18,252 nt of DNA from Actinomycetota bacterium (lineage in GTDB: Bacteria; Actinomycetota; Acidimicrobiia; Spongiisociales; UBA5794), in contig QMQC01000003.1 of NCBI GenBank assembly GCA_003648875.1, positions 1 through 18,252 on the forward strand, in the 5' to 3' direction. The translations under genes and the position numbers were made by a program. This document shows positions 13,758 through 18,252 of the stretch, piece by piece. The first letter of the stretch is position 1. The number at the start of each line of letters is the position of its first letter. The notes beneath the pieces were generated by a model that had not been told where the DNA came from, made no database searches, and saw nothing but the letters and a program-made list of their open reading frames with translations.

Positions 13758-13901
13758 GTGGACTGTCGCGGAATCGGTGCCGGGTGCCCGAAGCTTTCCC
13801 GTCATGTGACAGGAACGAAAGGAACCCCTGTTTCGCGATGTCGGTGAAGCGTAGGGTTGGATTCAGGCCCTCTCCAATTGGGGGGGGCAACAGGCACATC
13901 G

Positions 13902-13907
13902 GGAGGT
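13902..13907 (+). promoter_or_regulatory. Ribosome binding site that sets the NTF2-like start
   Basis: GGAGGT lies 6 bases before the ATG at 13914. The longer frame from 13857 would add 19 low-complexity residues and has no such site. Confidence 0.75.
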
Positions 13908-13913
13908 GTACCC

Positions 13914-14306
13914 ATGACCGACCATCCCAACCTAGAAAGAGCCCGTGCCGGGTACGAGGCGTTCGCCGGTGGTGATCTGGCCGCGGTGAGCGATCTCTTT
14001 TCGGAAGATATCGTGTGGCACTCCGGCGGAAACAACATGCTGACTGGCGACTATGTAGGCAAGGAAGCAGTTCTGGGGTTCTTCGGTCGGCTGATGCAAG
14101 AGACCGGAGGCAGCTTCAGCAACGACATCCACGACATGCTGGCCAACGATGATCATGGTGTTGCGCTCGTGACCGCATCGGCAACCCGCGGCGACAAGTC
14201 CTTCGAGGGCCACGTTGCTCACATCTTCCACATGCGCGACGGGAAGATGACGGAGTTCTGGGCCTTCCCCGAGGATCAGAGCCTCTTCGATGAGTTCTGG
14301 GAATAG
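13914..14306 (+). CDS. NTF2-like / SnoaL-like protein
   Basis: A 130-residue single-domain protein with the SnoaL/NTF2-like pattern. An N-terminal helix (LERARAGYEAFAGGDLAAV, 7-25) is followed by LFSEDIVWHSGGNN (28-41), a central YVGKEAVLGFFGRL (47-60) and C-terminal strands ending HIFHMRDGKMTEFWAFPED (103-121). The fold makes a cone-shaped pocket used for small-molecule binding or isomerase/dehydratase chemistry. The ligand and reaction cannot be predicted here. The start is supported by a good ribosome binding site. It is a single-gene unit, divergent from the ABC permease and convergent with the cyclophilin gene. Confidence 0.82.
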   Translation: MTDHPNLERARAGYEAFAGGDLAAVSDLFSEDIVWHSGGNNMLTGDYVGKEAVLGFFGRLMQETGGSFSNDIHDMLANDDHGVALVTASATRGDKSFEGHVAHIFHMRDGKMTEFWAFPEDQSLFDEFWE

Positions 14307-14329
14307 CCAGGATGTGATTGCCGAGATGC

Positions 14330-14351
14330 TAGGCGCAAATCGTGTTGCCTA
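14330..14351 (+). terminator. Weak hairpin followed by a short T run after the NTF2-like gene
   Basis: TAGGCGCAA (14330-14338) pairs with TTGCCTA (14345-14351) with a two-base bulge, and CTTTTC follows on the plus strand. It overlaps the stop codon of the opposing cyclophilin gene. This is a modest intrinsic-terminator candidate. Confidence 0.3.
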
Positions 14352-14858
14352 CTTTTCGGTGATGGTCACCGAGTTGATCGTGACCGGACCCTTTGGACGA
14401 TCCTGGGCACCCGTTGCTGCTGTCGCGATGACATCCACCACATCCATGCCAGCGGTGACCTCGCCGAAGATCGTGTAGGCGTTCGGCAACCCGTAGTCGG
14501 CGTGCATTATGAAGAACTGTGAGCCGTTCGTGTGTGGCCCGGAGTTCGCCATGGCGAGAGTTCCACGCTGGTACGACGTTCTTGAGTGCGTTTCGTCACG
14601 GAACCGGTAGCCGGGTCCACCACTTCCGGTTCCCGTGGGATCTCCACCCTGAATCATGAACGACGGGATCGTTCGATGGAAGATGACGTCGTCATAGAAG
14701 CCGTCGTTCCCGAGGAACACGAAGTTGTTGACCGTTTGTGGCGCGTCGGCTGCATACAGATCGATGGAGATGTCACCGGAGCTCGTGTGCAAGGTCGCTC
14801 TGTACGTCTTGGAGAGATCGATGGTGAGATCTGGTGCGGCGTCGTACTGCTGAGCCAT
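14349..14858 (-). CDS. Peptidyl-prolyl cis-trans isomerase, cyclophilin type
   Basis: A 169-residue cytoplasmic cyclophilin without signal peptide. It contains the core FHRTIPSFMIQGGDPTGTG (60-78), with catalytic Arg62, then GGPGYRFRDE (80-89), GTLAMANSGPHTNGSQFFI (99-117) and the TIFGEVTAGMDVVD stretch (129-142). It catalyses proline isomerisation during protein folding. The cyclosporin-contacting tryptophan region reads DYGLPNAYTIFG, so drug binding may be weak. The ATG is preceded by GAAGGAG at good spacing. The gene follows the DEAD-box helicase by 26 bases on the same strand, suggesting cotranscription. Confidence 0.95.
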   Translation of the reverse strand: MAQQYDAAPDLTIDLSKTYRATLHTSSGDISIDLYAADAPQTVNNFVFLGNDGFYDDVIFHRTIPSFMIQGGDPTGTGSGGPGYRFRDETHSRTSYQRGTLAMANSGPHTNGSQFFIMHADYGLPNAYTIFGEVTAGMDVVDVIATAATGAQDRPKGPVTINSVTITEK

Positions 14859-14884
14859 GATTGCTCCTTCTCAATGCGGATTCG

Positions 14885-16120
14885 TCAGAAACCGCGGCGC
14901 TTGCGTTTCTTGATCGACTTTGCCTTGAACGGCGCTTCCTCGGGCGGGGGTACCCACGATGCAAGATCGGCGAGTCGTTCATCATTGGAGAACATCTTCA
15001 CAATCGGGATGTTGAGATCTGCCCTTCGCTGGATGCCCAGAACCTCATTCACTTGATCCCATTCGACCAACGTCACGACAAGACCCTCCTCGCCGGCACG
15101 AGCGGTTCGCCCACTGCGGTGGACATAGGTCTTCGGGTCGTCCGGCGGATCGAAGTGGACAACCACGTCTACGCCGTCAATGTGGAGTCCTCGTGCGGCG
15201 ACGTTGGTTGCCACGAGTACCTTGACAACTCCGTCCGAGAACCGTCTCAAGGACTGCTCCCGCTTCTTCTGGGGAAGATCACCGTGGATTGGCGCAGAGG
15301 CTACGTCGAGTTCAAAGAGATCCCTCGAAAGTCGGTCGGCTCCCGTCTTGGTCCTGGTGAAGGCGAGAACTCGGTCGTTGTGTCTCGAGAGCTCCTTGAC
15401 GACCTTGGCCTTGTCCATGTAGTGGACCTTGAGGAACCGGTGCTCCATGCTGTCCACAGTCTCGATGGGAGATTCGACCTCGTGATCAATGGGGTCGTGC
15501 ATGTATCGATCGATGAGCTCCTGAACCTGGTGGTCGAGCGTCGCGGAGAAGAGGAATGTCTGTCTGACCTCAGGCAGGTGAGCCATGATCGCCCGCACCT
15601 GGGGCATGAACCCCATGTCGGCCATCTGGTCAGCCTCATCGAGAGTGACGATGCTGACATCCCGCGGATCGAATGCCTTGCGTTCGATGAGGTCGATGAG
15701 ACGACCGGGTGTGGCGATCGCGATGGACGCGCCTGCCTTCAGAGCGTCGATCTGTGGACCCATCGGTGCGCCACCGTACACCGATACGGCTGTGAGGTTC
15801 CGAAGCTCCAGGAAGGGTGTGAGGGCGAGGGTCACCTGAACTGCGAGTTCACGTGTGGGCACGAGGACGAGCCCCTGAGGTCGCTTGGGCTTCCCCTTGG
15901 TCACATGCATGACCATGGGTAGGCCAAATGCGAGGGTCTTGCCCGAACCCGTCTCCGCCTTGCCGGTGATGTCCATACCGGCGATCGCGTCTGACATCGT
16001 CAACGTCTGGATTGGAAACGGCGATGTGATGCCCTGACGGTCGAGCTCATCGACGAGGTCCGCATCGACGCCAAGTGAGGCGAAGGTCGTCGCGTCTTGA
16101 ATGGTTTGGTCTGTAGTCAT
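14885..16120 (-). CDS. DEAD-box RNA helicase (RhlE-like)
   Basis: A 411-residue ATP-dependent RNA helicase core. The Q-motif region is SPFPIQ (33-38). The other motifs are AETGSGKT (55-62), PTREL (88-92), TPGR (137-140), DEAD (161-164), SAT (192-194), ATNVAARGL (304-312) and HRSGRTAR (334-341). Residues 395-411 form a short basic tail (KSIKKRKRRGF) typical of RNA-binding extensions. Likely roles are ribosome assembly, RNA turnover or cold adaptation. The untranslated stretch before the ATG, in the 140-base gap to the HAD gene, holds a small hairpin (CCTTCC/GGAAGG, 16149-16162). A cyclophilin gene follows closely. The long open frame on the opposite strand within this gene is a codon-bias shadow. 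Confidence 0.95.
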   Translation of the reverse strand: MTTDQTIQDATTFASLGVDADLVDELDRQGITSPFPIQTLTMSDAIAGMDITGKAETGSGKTLAFGLPMVMHVTKGKPKRPQGLVLVPTRELAVQVTLALTPFLELRNLTAVSVYGGAPMGPQIDALKAGASIAIATPGRLIDLIERKAFDPRDVSIVTLDEADQMADMGFMPQVRAIMAHLPEVRQTFLFSATLDHQVQELIDRYMHDPIDHEVESPIETVDSMEHRFLKVHYMDKAKVVKELSRHNDRVLAFTRTKTGADRLSRDLFELDVASAPIHGDLPQKKREQSLRRFSDGVVKVLVATNVAARGLHIDGVDVVVHFDPPDDPKTYVHRSGRTARAGEEGLVVTLVEWDQVNEVLGIQRRADLNIPIVKMFSNDERLADLASWVPPPEEAPFKAKSIKKRKRRGF

Positions 16121-16212
16121 TCCCCAGGGCGAGGTAGACGAGGTGTGCCCTTCCAGGGAAGGTAGCTGGATGGAGGGAGTAGTCAGCGGGTTTGCGAGGT
16201 TCGGAGGAGAGG

Positions 16213-16240
16213 TTCACGGTTCCGATTCACGGTCTACCGT
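16213..16240. repeat. Direct repeat and palindrome in the HAD-helicase gap
   Basis: TTCACGGT occurs twice (16213-16220 and 16226-16233), and the second copy runs into ACGGTCTACCGT (16229-16240), whose two ACGGT/ACCGT arms are complementary. It lies in the 140-base gap before the helicase gene, just after the end of the HAD gene. It may be a terminator remnant or an operator; nothing decides between them. Confidence 0.35.
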
Positions 16241-16260
16241 TGTTGCTTGTCCCTTGTCGG

Positions 16261-17031
16261 CTATCGGTTCTTGCCGTGGCGCCGGCCCAGGGCGTAGGTG
16301 GTTGCCGCAAGGACGACCGCTCCGGAAGCTGCGGTGGTCCTCTTGATCACCCTCTTGCGAGTTCTGGAGAATTCGACGATCGGCCACCCCCTGTGATACG
16401 CGATCGCCTCGAGAGCATGGTCCGGATTGACGGCGACAGGGTGACCCACGAGTTCGAGCATCGGCAGGTCACTTGCTGAGTCTGTATACGCGTACGACCG
16501 TGACAGGTCGTAGCCCTGCTCCTCTGCGACTTTTCTGATCGCCTCGGCCTTGCCTTCGCCGTAACAGAATGGGGCGGCGAGCTTCCCCGTGTAGACGCCA
16601 TCGACGATCTCGGACACGGTGCCGATCCCGCCAGTCATCTCCATGACATCTGCGAATTGGCTCACGATCTCAACCGGTGAAGCAGACACGATGTATGTGT
16701 CCCTTCCGGCGTCGGTGTGAAGATCGACAAGACCCCTTGCCTCTCTCCTAACGTTGCTGAACAGCTTCGGCGTGACCTCGTCCGCCAGGTCGGTGAACAT
16801 CGAGACCGGCACATCCCTGATTGCTTCGAGGATTCTTGTCTTGACCGAGTCGGTCTTGTCATCGGACGCACCGGAGAACTTGAACGTCAGCGCAGATCCC
16901 GCATCCTTGAGCAATTGGGTAGTCGGCACCAACCCCCTTCGGTACGCAACCCAGCCGAATGTGAACACGGAGGAACCACCGATGATCGTTCGATCGAGAT
17001 CGAAGAAGGCAGCGGCCCTCGTTCCGCTCAC
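16261..17031 (-). CDS. HAD-superfamily IB hydrolase (phosphoserine phosphatase-like)
   Basis: From the GTG at 17031 the protein has 256 residues. Motif I is FFDLDRT (9-15), with Asp11 the nucleophile and Asp13 the acid/base. Motif II is IVSASP (114-119) with Ser116. Lys161 in GKAEAIRK and the TDSASD motif (183-188) with Asp184 and Asp188 complete the active site. This is the HAD-IB pattern of phosphoserine phosphatase relatives; the substrate is uncertain. The C-terminus is basic, then hydrophobic (AASGAVVLAATTYALG, 234-249), a possible membrane tail. The GTG overlaps the TGA of the acyl-CoA dehydrogenase by 4 bases, so translation is probably coupled. The longer frame to 17169 is antisense-like, Arg-rich filler inside the upstream gene and is not used. 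Confidence 0.88.
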   Translation of the reverse strand: MSGTRAAAFFDLDRTIIGGSSVFTFGWVAYRRGLVPTTQLLKDAGSALTFKFSGASDDKTDSVKTRILEAIRDVPVSMFTDLADEVTPKLFSNVRREARGLVDLHTDAGRDTYIVSASPVEIVSQFADVMEMTGGIGTVSEIVDGVYTGKLAAPFCYGEGKAEAIRKVAEEQGYDLSRSYAYTDSASDLPMLELVGHPVAVNPDHALEAIAYHRGWPIVEFSRTRKRVIKRTTAASGAVVLAATTYALGRRHGKNR

Positions 17032-18252
17032 GCGGGCGCACCGATGTGTTCGTCGTCGATCGCGAAAAGCAGATCGGGTCCGTCGGTCACTCCCGCGAGA
17101 AGGCCGTGAACCTTCGGAAGAAGGTTGACGCCGTAGAATCGGGCTGTTGAGATCTTGGCAGCGAGCCAAGAATCGGAATCGGCGTTCTGAAGTGCTGCGA
17201 GGGCTTGGCGGGCCAAGTAGTAGCCTCCGGCGAGGGTTCCGAGCATCTCTTGGTAGGGAGTTGCACCGGCCATCCTTGCCTGAACATCATCGGACGAGTT
17301 CAGCCATTCGGTCGCCGTGCGTACGCTTCCGAGTGCTGCCGCAAGGTGGGTTCGCAGGCCTTCAAGCTCATCGCCACCCTCCTCCAGCGGTCCGTCGAGA
17401 GCGGCTATTTCATCCAGGTAGCTTGTGATGACTGACCCATCATCCATAGGGAGTTTCCGCATGACGAGATCGAGCGCCTGGATGCCGTTCGTGCCCTCGT
17501 ATATCGGAGTGATCCGCACATCACGGTAGAACTGTGCAGCTCCGGATTCTTCTATGAATCCCATGCCCCCAAGCACCTGTATCCCGATGGAAGCGATCTC
17601 GACACCGCGGTCGGTACACCACGATTTCGCAATTGGGGTGAGAAGCGCAAGACGGTTTCCAGCCGCGACGCGCGCTGCCTCGTCCTGTGCATTCTGGTGC
17701 CTGTCCTCAGCTGCTGCCGCATCGTATACGAGGCAGCGCATGGCCTCCGAGTATGCCTTCATCGTCATGAGCATCCGCCGAACATCGGCATGATCGATGA
17801 TGGAAGAGGATCCCCCGGATCCGAGCGCCCTTCCCTGGATTCGCTCCTTTGCATATTCGGCGGCGTGTTCGTATGCGCGTTGGGCAACTGACAGACCCTC
17901 AAGTCCGACCTCGAGGCGTGCCTGGTTCATCATCGTGAACATGTAGCGCATACCATGGTTCTCTTCGCCCACGAGGTAGCCGGTTGCCTTGTCGAAGGAC
18001 ATCACACATGTCGGGCTTGCGTGTATGCCCAGTTTGTGTTCGATCGACACGATCTCAACGGCATTGCGGTTCCCCGGGTTGCCGTTCTCGTCAAGGACGA
18101 ATTTCGGCACGACGAACAGTGAGATGCCCTTGGGTCCTGGAGGCGCGTCCGGTGTGCGGGCGAGGACGAGATGGATGATGTTCTCCGTGAGATCATGGTC
18201 ACCCCACGTGATGAAGATCTTCGAGCCACTGATGGCATAGCTGCCGTCCTCG
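17028..18252 (-). CDS. Acyl-CoA dehydrogenase, DmdC-like (partial, N-terminus outside window)
   Basis: The frame is open to the right window edge, giving 407 residues without a start. Near the edge it reads SGSKIFITWGDHDLTENIIH, then HLVLARTPDAPPGPKGISLF, the beta-domain of long acyl-CoA dehydrogenases. EHKLGIHASPTCVMSF follows, then FTMMNQARLEVGLEGL, LGGMGFIEESGAAQFYRD and IYEGTNGIQALDL, whose Glu is the expected catalytic base. The C-terminal extension with MLGTLAGGYYLARQAL is typical of the subgroup that includes 3-methylmercaptopropionyl-CoA dehydrogenase (DmdC) and several FadE proteins. It oxidises an acyl-CoA using FAD; the exact substrate cannot be told. The end overlaps the HAD-IB gene start. 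Confidence 0.93.
   Translation of the reverse strand, partial: EDGSYAISGSKIFITWGDHDLTENIIHLVLARTPDAPPGPKGISLFVVPKFVLDENGNPGNRNAVEIVSIEHKLGIHASPTCVMSFDKATGYLVGEENHGMRYMFTMMNQARLEVGLEGLSVAQRAYEHAAEYAKERIQGRALGSGGSSSIIDHADVRRMLMTMKAYSEAMRCLVYDAAAAEDRHQNAQDEAARVAAGNRLALLTPIAKSWCTDRGVEIASIGIQVLGGMGFIEESGAAQFYRDVRITPIYEGTNGIQALDLVMRKLPMDDGSVITSYLDEIAALDGPLEEGGDELEGLRTHLAAALGSVRTATEWLNSSDDVQARMAGATPYQEMLGTLAGGYYLARQALAALQNADSDSWLAAKISTARFYGVNLLPKVHGLLAGVTDGPDLLFAIDDEHIGAPA

Noticed and set aside
13212..13847. 211-codon open frame on the plus strand
   Set aside because: It is antisense to the ABC permease, whose helices and family motif are clear. The frame is His/Arg-rich filler.
14861..15922. 353-codon open frame on the plus strand
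   Set aside because: It lies antisense within the DEAD-box helicase, whose motifs are all intact. The frame shows no recognisable domain and reflects codon bias.
17032..17169. Upstream extension of the HAD phosphatase frame
   Set aside because: It overlaps the acyl-CoA dehydrogenase C-terminus in another frame and is Arg-rich with no similarity. The GTG at 17031 sits just before motif I.

Overview
The window looks like chromosomal DNA of an actinobacterium (phylum Actinomycetota). The evidence is a four-cysteine WhiB protein, a bacterial proteasome activator (Bpa), an adjacent PAC2-family protein, and several start codons placed 6 to 9 bases after a TAnnnT -10 element, as in leaderless actinobacterial transcripts. 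The mix of genes (DmdC-like acyl-CoA dehydrogenase, PolX, membrane molybdoenzyme) would fit an environmental lineage such as Acidimicrobiia, but that placement is inference. I see no tRNA, rRNA, insertion sequence, prophage, CRISPR array or conjugation gene. Genes are dense and no gene-free stretch exceeds about 170 bases.

Layout. 1-2531: end of a small membrane protein (+), then on the minus strand nhaA (Na+/H+ antiporter) followed by a DUF547 protein. 2615-6865: a plus-strand operon of a CaCA-type Na+/Ca2+ exchanger, DNA polymerase X (start overlaps the exchanger stop by 4 bases) and a membrane-bound sulfite-oxidase-type molybdoenzyme with an internal twin-arginine motif. It ends in a strong palindrome between convergent genes. 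6900-9464: a membrane-anchored S45 penicillin-acylase-type hydrolase (-). 9517-10974: bpa and a PAC2 gene (+), separated by a short degenerate repeat patch. 11049-11646: a tail-anchored FHA protein (-), divergent from a CBS-CBS-BON protein (11778-12446, +). 12566-12847: WhiB (+). 12855-13742: an ABC-3 zinc/manganese-type permease (-) without its usual partners. 13914-14306: an NTF2-like protein (+). 14349-16120: a cyclophilin and the DEAD-box helicase upstream of it (-). 16261-18252: a HAD-IB phosphatase translationally coupled to a partial acyl-CoA dehydrogenase (-).

Working together: nhaA and the exchanger diverge from one 83-base region and both concern cation homeostasis. Bpa and PAC2 both point to the actinobacterial 20S proteasome. 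The remaining genes are mostly housekeeping or stress-related. I did not find a convincing unknown multi-gene system. The points most worth a second look are the Bpa-PAC2 pair with the repeat between them, and the multi-spanning molybdoenzyme that looks like a dual Sec/Tat substrate.
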